64,000 nucleotides of DNA from Acinetobacter kookii (GCF_900096895.1 NZ_FMYO01000006.1:97630-161629); one strand, 5' to 3'; positions 1 through 8,922 are shown, counted from the stretch's first letter. Program-made: numbers and translations. Notes: generated from the sequence alone by a model not told the origin.

Positions 1-1881
1 CGTGTGCCCTTGAACATCGATATCAAGCAAAAGTTCCTGGAACACGATGACTTTGAAGCACATTTGACTGAGCTCATGACTTATTTGCTGCAACAGTCAG
101 AAGAACAGCAGATTGAACAAACCTTGCATGACTCGGTAAAACGCCAGATGGAGAAAAACCAGCGCGAATACTTCCTGAATGAAAAAATGAAGGTCATTCA
201 GCGCGAGCTTTCCGACATGAACGGCGGTGCTGAAGATGACGTGGCTGAAATTGAACGTCGTCTTGAAGAAGCTGATTTACCTGAACACGTGCGTAAAAAA
301 GCCGAATCTGAATTCCGTAAGCTCAAAGCCATGCAACCGGCTTCCAGTGAAGCTGCGGTGGTGCGCAACTATATCGAGGCGATTTTAGATACGCCTTGGA
401 ATAAGGCCAGCAAAGTCAGCATTAACCTGAACAAGGCGCAAGAGATTCTGGATGCCGACCACTATGGTCTGGACGAGGTGAAACAGCGTATTGTTGAATA
501 CCTTGCTGTTCAATCACGCGTGAAAAAACTTAAAGGCCCGATTCTTTGCCTGGTTGGTCCTCCTGGGGTGGGTAAAACGTCCCTGGGTGAATCGATTGCC
601 AAAGCCACAGGCCGTGAATTTGTACGTATGGCTTTAGGTGGCGTGCGTGACGAAGCGGAAATCCGCGGTCACCGCCGTACTTACATTGGTGCAATGCCGG
701 GTAAAATTGTCCAGTCCTTGACCAAAGTCGGCGTGAAGAATCCGCTGTTCTTGCTCGACGAAATTGACAAGATGGCACAGGACTACCGTGGCGACCCTGC
801 TTCTGCCTTGCTTGAAGTCCTTGATCCATCACAAAACAGCAAGTTCAACGATCATTACCTCGATCTTGATCTGGACCTGTCTGAAGTGATGTTCATCTGT
901 ACTGCAAACAGCATGAATATTCCTGAGGCTCTTTTAGACCGTATGGAAGTGATCCGTCTGCCGGGTTATACCGAAGAGGAAAAAGTCAATATTGCCGAGC
1001 GTTATCTGGTTCCTAAAGCCATTAAAGACAACGGTTTGCGTGCAAAAGAATTGACCATTCATGAAGAAGCGATTCGTGACATCGTGCGTCGTTATACTCG
1101 CGAAGCCGGTGTGCGTAGTCTTGAACGTGAAGTGTCAAAAATTGCCCGTAAAGTGGTGAAAGAAGCGGTCAGCAAAAAAGCCAAAAACCTGCATATCGAT
1201 GTCACTGCTGAAAACCTGTCTGATTACCTGGGCATACATAAGTTCGACTTCGGTATGGCAGAAGAAGAAGCGCAAGTGGGTCGTGTCAATGGCTTAGCTT
1301 GGACTTCCGTGGGTGGTGAATTGCTTTCGATTGAAGTGGCAGCCGTAAAAGGTAAAGGTAAATTCATTACCACCGGTTCACTCGGTGATGTCATGAAAGA
1401 ATCCATTACCGCTGCAATGACTGTCGTACGCACCCGTGCCGATGCCTTGGGTATCGAAGCTTCAAGATTTGAAGAAACCGATATTCATGTGCATTTGCCT
1501 GAAGGTGCAACACCGAAAGATGGTCCATCTGCAGGTTTGGCCTTAACCACTGCACTGGTTTCAGCCTTCACGGGCATTCCAGTTCGTGCTGATATCGCCA
1601 TGACCGGTGAAACCAATCTGAGCGGTCGTGCAATGCGTATTGGTGGCTTGAAAGAAAAACTTTTAGCTGCACACCGCGGTGGCATTAAACTGGTATTCAT
1701 CCCTCAAGAGAACGCTCGTGACCTGGTGGAAATTCCAGAAAATGTTAAAGCCGGCCTGGAAATCAAGACCGTGAAAAGCATTGATGAAATCTTGCCATTT
1801 GCCTTGGTTGAAGCGCCGAAACCGCTGGTGAAAGCTCCAATTGTTAAACCAATTGCAGAAGGCAAAGCAGCCCGTCATTAA
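1..1881 (+). CDS. lon: Lon ATP-dependent protease, 5'-truncated by window edge
   Basis: Cytosolic AAA+ serine protease that degrades misfolded and regulatory proteins. The frame is open to base 1, so the first visible GTG at 4 is not the start; about 180 N-terminal residues (substrate-binding domain) lie outside, judging by the family length near 800. Visible in order: coiled-coil linker, Walker A GPPGVGKTS near residue 188 of the fragment, Walker B FLLDEIDK, sensor/arginine region, then the proteolytic domain with the Ser motif KDGPSAG and the partner Lys in GGLKEKLLAAHRGG. The tail after the protease domain is Lys/Pro/Ala-rich. A strong intrinsic terminator follows 12 bp after the stop. Identity is certain; only the 5' end is missing. 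Confidence 0.98.
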   Translation, partial: RVPLNIDIKQKFLEHDDFEAHLTELMTYLLQQSEEQQIEQTLHDSVKRQMEKNQREYFLNEKMKVIQRELSDMNGGAEDDVAEIERRLEEADLPEHVRKKAESEFRKLKAMQPASSEAAVVRNYIEAILDTPWNKASKVSINLNKAQEILDADHYGLDEVKQRIVEYLAVQSRVKKLKGPILCLVGPPGVGKTSLGESIAKATGREFVRMALGGVRDEAEIRGHRRTYIGAMPGKIVQSLTKVGVKNPLFLLDEIDKMAQDYRGDPASALLEVLDPSQNSKFNDHYLDLDLDLSEVMFICTANSMNIPEALLDRMEVIRLPGYTEEEKVNIAERYLVPKAIKDNGLRAKELTIHEEAIRDIVRRYTREAGVRSLEREVSKIARKVVKEAVSKKAKNLHIDVTAENLSDYLGIHKFDFGMAEEEAQVGRVNGLAWTSVGGELLSIEVAAVKGKGKFITTGSLGDVMKESITAAMTVVRTRADALGIEASRFEETDIHVHLPEGATPKDGPSAGLALTTALVSAFTGIPVRADIAMTGETNLSGRAMRIGGLKEKLLAAHRGGIKLVFIPQENARDLVEIPENVKAGLEIKTVKSIDEILPFALVEAPKPLVKAPIVKPIAEGKAARH

Positions 1882-1892
1882 TTGTAATTTGC

Positions 1893-1926
1893 TACAAAAA
1901 AAGAGAGCTTCGGCTCTCTTTTTTTG
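1893..1926 (+). terminator. Intrinsic terminator of lon
   Basis: Stem AAGAGAGC, loop TTCG, complement GCTCTCTT, preceded by a run of A and followed by a run of T. UUCG-type stable loop. It is symmetrical enough to act on either strand. Confidence 0.9.
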
Positions 1927-1999
1927 TGTAAAAATTTGAAGATATTTATAAAGCATCAACTTGAAAAATCAGCAGCTCATCCCCAATTAATATTATAGA

Positions 2000-2137
2000 G
2001 ACACAGATGCGCTGTAAGTTTCTAATTTATTTCTAGTTAGAAAGTTGTTAATAAGTTATGTGAATGGTCATCTACATCTCCAGGTGGATGACCTTTTGAT
2101 CGCAGTCCCAGTATTCTATTCAGGGACTGCGTTTTTT
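2000..2137 (+). ncRNA. Candidate small RNA between lon and the M28 peptidase gene
   Basis: No reading frame of note lies here, yet three hairpins follow each other on the plus strand: TTTCTAA/TTAGAAA (2019-2043), a 10-bp stem GGTCATCTAC/GTGGATGACC (2066-2093, one G-U pair) with loop ATCTCCAG, and a full intrinsic terminator at 2101-2137. A TATTAT box at 1991-1996 would place the 5' end near 2002, giving about 135 nt. lon already has its own terminator at 1926, and the second terminator has its T-run only in the plus orientation, so a separate short transcript is the simplest reading. The loop contains CUCC, complementary to a Shine-Dalgarno sequence. No known RNA family was recognised. Confidence 0.42.
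2101..2137 (+). terminator. Intrinsic terminator of the small-RNA candidate
   Basis: Stem CGCAGTCCC/GGGACTGCG with a 13-nt loop followed by six T. On the minus strand no T-run follows, so it does not serve the convergent peptidase gene. Confidence 0.8.
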
Positions 2138-2145
2138 ATGGGTTT

Positions 2146-3105
2146 CTATTCATCAGCCTGCATCATTAAACTATAAGCCAGTCCATCGATCACCTGGGCC
2201 ATTTTGGCAATATTTAGAGTTTTTAAGGTATCCGTGGCTCGATGATAGTGCTTGTTACGGAAATGACCCGTATCGGTAATCATCATCGCGGGAATATCAA
2301 GCTTCCAGTAATTCAGATGATCTGAAAATTCCATCCCCGTGATAAAGGACGGTGCCACCAGTCGTTGACATTCCAGGCGGTCCAGTATTCGCATCGATTC
2401 ACAATATTTCGCACTCAAATCATAGGACTGTATATTACTGACCGCCGCAATAAAGTTACCATGTTGCGGATAAACCCATTTCAGGCCGGCAGGATATTCC
2501 TGCACCAGATTTTCATCATAAAACCCGATCATCTCTAAAATATAAACGCCACGAATGTGATCTTTCTGAGCCTGGATGGATTTTGCATGGACAAAACTGC
2601 CCATGTATTCGGTCTTGAAAAATGGCGGCTCCTGCAAGGTATAAAATACAAATTCAACATTATATGGCAGTTGCGATTTCTGCTGTGACAGTATGCGTGC
2701 GGTTTCAATCACCCCTGCTACTCCGGAAGCATTATCATCCGCACCTTGAGTTTCACCAAACACATCATAATGCGCGCCGACAATCACTTTGTCAGCATGA
2801 CCTGCGGTTAAGGTACATACTACGTTGCGATAACCCAAACCATTCACCGAATAATTTTGATACTGGCATGGGATACCAAACAAACGCATCTGTTCTTTAA
2901 TCCAGGCAGAAACGCGTTGTAGCTCTTGTGAGTTTTTATAATTACGATGCCCCTGCTGACCTATAATTTGCTCCAGATAGACCTTTAAATTATCGTTACT
3001 GGCGGGTGATATGCTCGGTAATGCCCAACTTGAAGTATTGAACAAAAGAGTGCAAAGGAAGGTGCTCAACCATAAGCCTAAATTTTTATCCCTTTTTAAT
3101 CTCAT
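2146..3105 (-). CDS. Secreted M28-family zinc aminopeptidase
   Basis: Predicted exported metallopeptidase of the M28 (aminopeptidase Y/S) family, 319 aa. An N-terminal signal peptide is visible (basic start MRLKRDK, hydrophobic stretch, cleavage probably after SSWA around residue 28). Zinc-ligand motifs are present: GAHYDVFGETQGADDNASG (His and Asp ligands near residues 112-124), the Glu pair replaced locally by LQEPPFFKTEYMGS, and the C-terminal HFRNKHYHRATDT His region. Release of amino acids from extracellular peptides is the family role; the exact substrate is unknown. It stands alone, convergent with the small-RNA candidate and divergent from rlmH. Family assignment is firm, specificity is not. 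Confidence 0.85.
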   Translation of the reverse strand: MRLKRDKNLGLWLSTFLCTLLFNTSSWALPSISPASNDNLKVYLEQIIGQQGHRNYKNSQELQRVSAWIKEQMRLFGIPCQYQNYSVNGLGYRNVVCTLTAGHADKVIVGAHYDVFGETQGADDNASGVAGVIETARILSQQKSQLPYNVEFVFYTLQEPPFFKTEYMGSFVHAKSIQAQKDHIRGVYILEMIGFYDENLVQEYPAGLKWVYPQHGNFIAAVSNIQSYDLSAKYCESMRILDRLECQRLVAPSFITGMEFSDHLNYWKLDIPAMMITDTGHFRNKHYHRATDTLKTLNIAKMAQVIDGLAYSLMMQADE

Positions 3106-3259
3106 TTATTATCGTCCTCTCTTCTTATGCATATTCAATCCATTGCTGAAGATTAAAGCAGCATCTGGCACGCCTTTTCAATTGCAATTTGTTGCTCAAA
3201 AACAAGTAAAATCAGTTTTAGCGTTTATAATAAAGATGAGTCTTAAATCATCGAATCTT

Positions 3260-3742
3260 ATGAAAATCCGTATTATTACCATCGGTCAAAAAATGCCAGC
3301 CTGGGTGCTCACCGGTTTTGAAGATTACTTCAAACGTATCCAGCCTTTTGTGCAGACCCAAATTATAGAATTACCTATGGCAAAACGCGGAAAAAATGAT
3401 TCTGAAGCCGATATTCTGAAATATCGCCAGATTGAAGGCGAAAGCATTCTGAATGCACTGAAACATAATGAAACCCTGATTGCCCTTGAAGTCGGGGGTA
3501 AAGAATTCAGTACTGAAAAACTGGCTGAAACCATGAAACAATGGATGCTGGAAGGTAATGATGTGGTCTTGGCGATTGGCGGTCCGGATGGTCACTCCGA
3601 AGCGGTACGTAAAGCTGCTGCATGGCACTGGTCTTTATCCAAGCTCACCCTGCCTCACCCTATGGTTCGCGTCATGCTGATCGAGCAGCTCTACCGCGCA
3701 ATGAGCATCAACCATAATCATCCTTATCATCGGGCGGGTTAA
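3260..3742 (+). CDS. rlmH: 23S rRNA pseudouridine-1915 N3-methyltransferase RlmH
   Basis: SPOUT-class methyltransferase that methylates pseudouridine 1915 in helix 69 of 23S rRNA using SAM. The frame is open upstream to 3011, but the conserved protein starts at the ATG at 3260 (MKIRIITIGQKMP), giving 160 aa against about 155 for the family. The SAM-binding knot motif LAIGGPDGH and the C-terminal signature INHNHPYHR are intact. It is usually next to rsfS in enterobacteria; here it is divergent from a peptidase gene and lacks that neighbour. Identification is firm. Confidence 0.95.
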   Translation: MKIRIITIGQKMPAWVLTGFEDYFKRIQPFVQTQIIELPMAKRGKNDSEADILKYRQIEGESILNALKHNETLIALEVGGKEFSTEKLAETMKQWMLEGNDVVLAIGGPDGHSEAVRKAAAWHWSLSKLTLPHPMVRVMLIEQLYRAMSINHNHPYHRAG

Positions 3743-3869
3743 ACGGCTTCATGCAACACCAGGTGATTTAAGCTGGGCAAAACCGTATCAGGCGAACATA
3801 TTGCCAAGCTTGGGTCATCCACCTGACCGGACCCTGCATTATTGTTCCAAAAAAGGAACAATATGTTGA
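3741..3869 (+). pseudogene. Possible remnant of a coding sequence after rlmH
   Basis: The +1 frame relative to rlmH stays open across the rlmH stop and reads 42 codons of protein-like composition (LHATPGDLSWAKPYQ, then ILPSLGHPPDRTLHY), ending in TGA at 3867-3869. It has no start codon or ribosome binding site. I do not recognise the family. It overlaps the palindrome at 3841-3862. It may be a decayed gene end or chance. Confidence 0.2.
3841..3862. repeat. Perfect inverted repeat ATTGTTCC-N6-GGAACAAT
   Basis: Eight-base arms separated by six A. There is no T-run downstream, so it is not a normal terminator. It lies about 85 bp before the dioxygenase start and could be an operator or a decayed terminator. 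Confidence 0.4.
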
Positions 3870-3947
3870 TATAAATTGTATTTATTTCATTTCTCTTTAT
3901 TTGGCATCATAGCCTCAATCGATGTTATTTAAATTAGGCGCATCAAC

Positions 3948-4724
3948 ATGAATCTACAGACTTTACCCGGTTTATTTATTTCGCATGGATCACCCATGCT
4001 GGCGCTAAATCCGGAACAGGTAGGTCCTGCTCTGGAGCGATTGAGCTTAAATCTGCCTAAGCCTGAAGCCATTATTGTGATGTCTGCGCACTGGGAAAGT
4101 AATGCGCTTGAAGTGAGTAGTAGCGTTCGTCCAGAAACCTGGCATGACTTTCGTGGTTTCCCGCCTGAGCTGTATGAAATCCGCTATCCGGCACCGGGTC
4201 AACCTGAACTTGCAGAACAGGTTCTGCATCTTTTGGCCAATGCTGGCTTTACAGCCCATGCCAACAGCACTCGTCCACGTGATCATGGCGTGTGGATGCC
4301 ATTGTTGCATATGTATCCCGAGGCTGATATTCCTGTGGTAGAAATCTCTTTACCGATGAACATGTCTGCTGAGGAGATTTATAAAATTGGTCAAACCCTG
4401 GCACCATTACGTGAAAAACAAATATTAATAATCGGTTCGGGAAGTATTACCCATAACCTGCGTGAATTGGCATGGCATGGTGAAGCTGCTACTGTACCCG
4501 AGTGGGCATCGACTTTTCGGAATTATGTGGTCAGCAAAATGAATCACAGCGATTATGCTGCGGTTCTGGACTGGCAAAGTATCCCTCATGTAGAGCGTAA
4601 TCATCCGACCTTAGAACACTTTGCTCCCCTGTTCTTTGCGATGGGGACTGGGCATCGTTTCAGTATTGTGCATAGCAGTTTCAGTATGGGTTCTCTGGGT
4701 ATGGATATTTACCGTTTTGACTGA
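3948..4724 (+). CDS. ygiD: Class III extradiol ring-cleavage dioxygenase, DODA/YgiD type
   Basis: Homologue of E. coli YgiD (4,5-DOPA extradiol dioxygenase), of the LigB superfamily, 258 aa as expected. Conserved metal-ligand and active-site histidines are visible: LFISHGSPMLAL near residue 13, MSAHWES near 47, TRPRDHGVWMPLLHMYP near 110, and SGSITHNLREL near 165. The family opens the ring of catecholic substrates such as DOPA; the in-vivo substrate here is unknown. It is monocistronic, with about 205 bp upstream holding an inverted repeat and about 150 bp of AT-rich DNA downstream. Family is firm. Confidence 0.9.
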   Translation: MNLQTLPGLFISHGSPMLALNPEQVGPALERLSLNLPKPEAIIVMSAHWESNALEVSSSVRPETWHDFRGFPPELYEIRYPAPGQPELAEQVLHLLANAGFTAHANSTRPRDHGVWMPLLHMYPEADIPVVEISLPMNMSAEEIYKIGQTLAPLREKQILIIGSGSITHNLRELAWHGEAATVPEWASTFRNYVVSKMNHSDYAAVLDWQSIPHVERNHPTLEHFAPLFFAMGTGHRFSIVHSSFSMGSLGMDIYRFD

Positions 4725-4873
4725 TGCACATCAACTCATAAATTTTTATTAATTATTAACAAAATTATAGTTATGGATACATTTTGATACCTAATTCACC
4801 AAAATATATCCATATTTTTTAAGTACCTTTACGTTATTCTATTAAAAATTCTTCAAAACCAAGTACTTTTAAA

Positions 4874-5641
4874 ATGAAAGTTAAACTTTTAGCAATGGCT
4901 CTTTTCCCACTCACGCTTGCAGCTTGTCAATCTGGCGATATTCAAAAAGTTGGAGATGTCGCCGTGTCTGTACTTCAACAACAAAATGCAGATAAGACCT
5001 TGAGCACTTATCAATGGCTTACAGCTACAGGGTCCGCACCTAAACCACTGGTACTAAATTTTGACGATCAAGGCCGTTTGAGCATTGCTACCAGCTGTAA
5101 TGGTATGGGTAGCAGCTGGAAAGTTGAAAATAATCAGATCGTGACAGGCCCCCTCATGGGAACCCAAATGGCATGTCCAGACGTCTCCATGCAGCAAGAA
5201 AACATTGCCAAAGATCTGTTTAATAACCGCAAAGTACCGTTTATTTTAGATTTAAAAAATTCACAACAACCGACATTAACCCTCATTTCAGCCACAGGTC
5301 AGAAATACGTTTTCACTGGCACCATGACCCCTGAAAGCAAATATCAGACTCAGGCTGAAACCATTTTTCTGGAAATTTCACCTGAAACTAAGCCATGTAG
5401 CGGTGTCGCCCCACAAAACTGTTTACAGGTTCGGGAAGTTAAATACAGTGAAAGCGGGATAAAAATCCAAGTCGATAAAGACTGGACTTTATTCTATGAT
5501 CAAATCGAAGGTTTTACCCATAACCCCAATGAGCGACAAATCATCAGGGTCAAGCGTTATGAAATCAAGCATCCTGCTGCAGATCAGTCGAAATATGCTT
5601 ATATCCATGACATGACGGTTGAACGCTCAACGGTTAAGTAA
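4874..5641 (+). CDS. META-domain and DUF4377-domain lipoprotein
   Basis: Predicted lipoprotein, 255 aa: N-terminal signal with lipobox LAAC at residues 15-18. Residues about 40-150 resemble the META (HslJ-like) fold (YQWLTATG, SCNGMGSSWKVENNQI, GPLMGTQMACP). Residues about 160-250 resemble DUF4377 (ETIFLEISPETKPC, CLQVREVKYSESG, DQIEGFTHNPNERQIIRVKRYEI). Both domains occur in envelope and stress-related lipoproteins of unknown biochemical function. Two cysteine pairs may form disulfides in the periplasm. It is monocistronic and is followed by a shared bidirectional terminator with gdhA. Confidence 0.8.
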   Translation: MKVKLLAMALFPLTLAACQSGDIQKVGDVAVSVLQQQNADKTLSTYQWLTATGSAPKPLVLNFDDQGRLSIATSCNGMGSSWKVENNQIVTGPLMGTQMACPDVSMQQENIAKDLFNNRKVPFILDLKNSQQPTLTLISATGQKYVFTGTMTPESKYQTQAETIFLEISPETKPCSGVAPQNCLQVREVKYSESGIKIQVDKDWTLFYDQIEGFTHNPNERQIIRVKRYEIKHPAADQSKYAYIHDMTVERSTVK

Positions 5642-5659
5642 ATAGTTTATTCAGGACAT

Positions 5660-5690
5660 AAAAAACCGGGGCATTTGCCCCGGTTTTTTT
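5660..5690. terminator. Bidirectional terminator between the META lipoprotein gene and gdhA
   Basis: Stem ACCGGGGC/GCCCCGGT with A-run before and T-run after. It sits between convergent stops at 5641 and 5712 and can serve both. Confidence 0.9.
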
Positions 5691-5711
5691 AAAACTTAAA
5701 CCAAGTCAGAC

Positions 5712-7055
5712 TTAGAATACGCCTTGAGCAAGCATAGCATCAGCCACTTTTACGAAGCCTGCAATGTTCGCACCATCAACATAGTTTACAGTACCATCTT
5801 CTTTAGTACCGTATTTCACGCAGTTACGGTGAATTTCTTTCATAATCGCGTGTAAACGTTCATCAACTTCTTCAAACGTCCAGCCTAAACGCAATGCATT
5901 TTGAGACATTTCAAGACCAGAAGTCGCTACACCACCTGCATTCGATGCTTTACCTGGAGCATACAGGATTTTCGCTTCCACGAATTTCTCAACCGCTTCA
6001 AGTGTAGAAGGCATGTTTGCACCTTCAGCAACACAGATTGCGCCATTTGCAAGAAGTTTAGCTGCATCGTCTGCATCTAACTCGTTTTGAGTTGCACATG
6101 GAAGCGCGATATCACACTTGATACCCCAAGGACGTTGACCTTCAAGATATTCAAAACCGTGTTTAGACGCAAATTCTGAAATACGGCCACGTTTAACGTT
6201 TTTAAGTTCCATCACTTCTGCAAGAAGCTCATCAGTGAAACCATCTTTAACGAATACCGTACCCGCAGAGTCAGAAAGTGAAACCACTTTCGCACCCAGG
6301 AACATTGCTTTTTCAGCAGCGTATTGTGCAACGTTACCAGAACCAGAAATCGTTACGACTTTATTTTTGAAGCTGTCGCCACGAGTTTTCAGCATTTCCT
6401 CAGCGAAATACACAGTACCGTAACCTGTTGCTTCAGGGCGCGCCAATGAACCACCAAAAGTCAGACCTTTACCAGTGAATACACATGAAGTGTCATTGCT
6501 GAGTTTTTTCATCATACCGGCCATGTAACCCACTTCACGGCCACCTACACCGATATCACCTGCAGGGATGTCAGTATTAGAGCCAAGATGGCGGTACAAC
6601 TCGATAATTAATGCCTGGCAGAAACGCATGATTTCGCCTTCAGACTTACCTTTAGGGTCGAAATCTGAACCACCTTTACCACCGCCCATAGGCAATGTAG
6701 TCAAGGCATTTTTAAAAGTTTGTTCAAAACCTAGGAATTTCAAAATTGAAAGGTTCACTGAAGGGTGGAAACGCATCCCCCCTTTAAATGGACCGATAGC
6801 TGAGTTGTACTGTACACGGAAAGCACGGTTTACTTGAGTTTGGCCTTGGTCATCTACCCATGAAACACGGAACTGAATCGCACGTTCAGGTTCTACAAGG
6901 CGTTCAAGTAATCCATGATCAGCATATTCTGGATTCTTTTCAATGAATGGCCAAAGGCTAGTCATTACCTCTTCTACAGCTTGTAGAAACTCTGGTTGAT
7001 GTTGGTCACGTGATTTAACGTAGTTTAGGAAGTCGTTAAGGCTGTTGTATTTCAA
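5712..7055 (-). CDS. gdhA: NADP-dependent glutamate dehydrogenase
   Basis: Reductive amination of 2-oxoglutarate to glutamate with NADPH; cytosolic hexamer. It is 447 aa, exactly the length of E. coli GdhA and collinear with it. The catalytic region PMGGGKGGSDFDPKGKS, the motif PAGDIGVGGREVG and the dinucleotide-binding GSGNVAQYA are intact. The start is a TTG at 7055: the complement reads AGGA, seven bases, TTGAAA, and the first in-frame ATG lies 30 codons inside conserved sequence. The 334-bp gap to the divergent rnfB-like gene is AT-rich. It links the TCA intermediates made elsewhere in this window to nitrogen assimilation. Confidence 0.96.
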   Translation of the reverse strand: MKYNSLNDFLNYVKSRDQHQPEFLQAVEEVMTSLWPFIEKNPEYADHGLLERLVEPERAIQFRVSWVDDQGQTQVNRAFRVQYNSAIGPFKGGMRFHPSVNLSILKFLGFEQTFKNALTTLPMGGGKGGSDFDPKGKSEGEIMRFCQALIIELYRHLGSNTDIPAGDIGVGGREVGYMAGMMKKLSNDTSCVFTGKGLTFGGSLARPEATGYGTVYFAEEMLKTRGDSFKNKVVTISGSGNVAQYAAEKAMFLGAKVVSLSDSAGTVFVKDGFTDELLAEVMELKNVKRGRISEFASKHGFEYLEGQRPWGIKCDIALPCATQNELDADDAAKLLANGAICVAEGANMPSTLEAVEKFVEAKILYAPGKASNAGGVATSGLEMSQNALRLGWTFEEVDERLHAIMKEIHRNCVKYGTKEDGTVNYVDGANIAGFVKVADAMLAQGVF

Positions 7056-7389
7056 CGCTTAATCCTCAGCAGAAAGTGGATCAAAATTGGTCAAAATTTC
7101 AATCAATGATATATTTTGGCGCAAAACATTAAATATCACTTGCACCCATTCAGCAATAGTTTTTTGAAAAAAACTTTAATTATCTATATAGAACATATAT
7201 TTAATTTAATTATTAAGTCTTTTTTATTATATGTTAAATAACTTTTAGCTATATATCGGTGTAATATTTTGCCCGATATTAATGCATTTTCAGTCCCATT
7301 TTTGCGCACAGGAATTCTATGTAAAAACATGCTAGTATTGCTCTCCAGCACATTGTTTCACGCTGCTTGCCCAGCACTCCCGGTTATAC
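7056..7389. other. AT-rich divergent promoter region gdhA / rnfB
   Basis: It holds no reading frame. The AGGA ribosome binding site of gdhA lies at its left edge. T- and A-rich tracts (7150-7260) suit promoters, but I cannot fix a single -10/-35 pair with confidence. Confidence 0.5.
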
Positions 7390-8184
7390 ATGAACACTCA
7401 AATTAGCTTGATTCAAAAAATTGACGCCCTGTTGCCGCAAACACAATGCGGACTTTGCGGCCATCGAGATGGATGCCTCCCTTATGCAAAAGCCATAAGT
7501 GAAGGTGAAGAGGCCAATAAATGTGTACCAGGCGGACAACCCGTTGCCGACGCTTTGGCTGAATTGCTGGGTCGCCCAAAACTCAAAGCAGAAGAAAGTG
7601 TTTGGCCGATTCAAAGTGATGGTCGTCCACAACGTATGAAAGCGATTATTCGTGAAGATGAATGTATTGGTTGTACCAAGTGCATTAACGCCTGCCCAGT
7701 CGATGCGATTATTGGTTCAGGTAAGCTCATGCATAGCATTTTGACTGACCTGTGTACCGGTTGCGAACTCTGTATTCCGCCCTGCCCGGTCGACTGTATT
7801 GACCTGGTAGAAGACAACCACGTCGTGCCTTCAGAAGAGACGCGTATTGCTGAACAAACTGACCTGCGCAAGCGCTATTACGCACATATTCAGCGTGAAG
7901 AGAAACGCCGGATTAACCGCAAAGGTCCGGTGGTGCGTGCCAATATTGATACGGCCTTATTTGCCCAATTTTCAGCGCAAAGTGACTTGGTTCCAGAGAT
8001 TCAAGTGGTGGAAAAAACAGCTAAACCTATCGTGAGCCACGATGCAGCAACCACCATTCAACTGGCAAAAATTCGCACCCAAATCAAAAAATTAGAAAAA
8101 CAGCTCAGTGTTCGTGAAGACCTCAAGAAACGTGCCCTGCTGGATGATTTGCAACAGCAGCTGATTGTTCTGGGAGCTTCATGA
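7390..8184 (+). CDS. rnfB: RnfB/RsxB-like ferredoxin protein, unlinked to other Rnf subunits
   Basis: Iron-sulfur electron carrier resembling subunit B of the Rnf/Rsx complex, 264 aa. Domain order: an N-terminal 4Fe-4S motif with cysteines at 20, 23, 29 and 45 ([15 protein letters not shown], one residue longer between Cys2 and Cys3 than E. coli RsxB), two ferredoxin clusters [15 protein letters not shown] and [15 protein letters not shown], then a Lys/Arg/Gln-rich tail. The usual N-terminal membrane helix is missing; the protein begins directly at the soluble domain. No rnfA, C, D, G or E is nearby; instead nth overlaps it by 4 bp (ATGA), so the two are co-translated. Delivery of electrons to an Fe-S client is inference. 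Confidence 0.85.
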   Translation: MNTQISLIQKIDALLPQTQCGLCGHRDGCLPYAKAISEGEEANKCVPGGQPVADALAELLGRPKLKAEESVWPIQSDGRPQRMKAIIREDECIGCTKCINACPVDAIIGSGKLMHSILTDLCTGCELCIPPCPVDCIDLVEDNHVVPSEETRIAEQTDLRKRYYAHIQREEKRRINRKGPVVRANIDTALFAQFSAQSDLVPEIQVVEKTAKPIVSHDAATTIQLAKIRTQIKKLEKQLSVREDLKKRALLDDLQQQLIVLGAS

Positions 8185-8879
8185 TGGCTGTTAAAAACAT
8201 GACCAGAAAGCAGGTTCAGATTTTTTTTGAACGCTTACGAGAGCAAAGACCTAGCCCTAAAACCGAACTGAATTACAGCACTCCTTTTGAGCTATTGGTG
8301 GCCGTGACGCTTTCCGCTCAAGCCACCGATGTCAGTGTCAACAAAGCCACTGACAAGCTGTTTCCAGTGGCCAATACCCCGGAAGCCATTTATGCTTTGG
8401 GCGTTGAAGGGTTAAAAGAATATATCAAGACCATCGGTTTATATAATGCCAAAGCTGAGAATGTAATTAAAACCTGCAAGCTGCTGATTGAAAAACACAA
8501 TAGTGTGGTGCCCAACAATCGGGCTGATCTGGAAGCATTACCAGGTGTGGGGCGTAAAACTGCCAATGTGGTGCTGAATACCGCTTTTGGCCATCCGACC
8601 ATGGCAGTCGATACGCATATTTTCCGTTTAGGTAATCGTACCGGTCTGGCTATTGGCAAAAATGTGCTTGAAGTTGAACACCGGCTGGTCAAAGTCATTC
8701 CCAAGGAATTTATAGTTGATGCCCATCATTGGCTGATTTTACACGGTCGTTATACCTGTATTGCACGCAAGCCCAAATGTCATGAATGTGTGGTGTGTGA
8801 TGTGTGCAACTGGCCAGATCGTTTTGAATTTGGTGCTGGCCGTGTGATTCCTGTCAAGAACATTGAAGTTGAATCATAA
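8181..8879 (+). CDS. nth: Endonuclease III (Nth), DNA glycosylase/AP lyase
   Basis: Base-excision repair enzyme removing oxidised pyrimidines. The helix-hairpin-helix [13 protein letters not shown] with its catalytic Lys and the catalytic Asp in AVDTHIFRL are intact, as is the C-terminal 4Fe-4S loop with the Cys-X6-Cys-X2-Cys-X5-Cys spacing. Translation can start at ATG 8181 or ATG 8184; both overlap the rnfB stop. Length of 231-232 aa compares with 211 in E. coli, the extra residues being in a C-terminal tail after the Fe-S loop. It forms an operon with the rnfB-like gene, echoing the E. coli rsx-nth order. Confidence 0.96.
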   Translation: MMAVKNMTRKQVQIFFERLREQRPSPKTELNYSTPFELLVAVTLSAQATDVSVNKATDKLFPVANTPEAIYALGVEGLKEYIKTIGLYNAKAENVIKTCKLLIEKHNSVVPNNRADLEALPGVGRKTANVVLNTAFGHPTMAVDTHIFRLGNRTGLAIGKNVLEVEHRLVKVIPKEFIVDAHHWLILHGRYTCIARKPKCHECVVCDVCNWPDRFEFGAGRVIPVKNIEVES

Positions 8880-8922
8880 ATGAGATGAGTTCAACCAGGT
8901 GATGTGCTCCGTTTAAAAGCCA

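Noticed and set aside
530..832. 100-codon minus-strand frame inside lon
   Set aside because: Shadow of the conserved AAA+ domain; no ribosome binding site or protein-like conservation.
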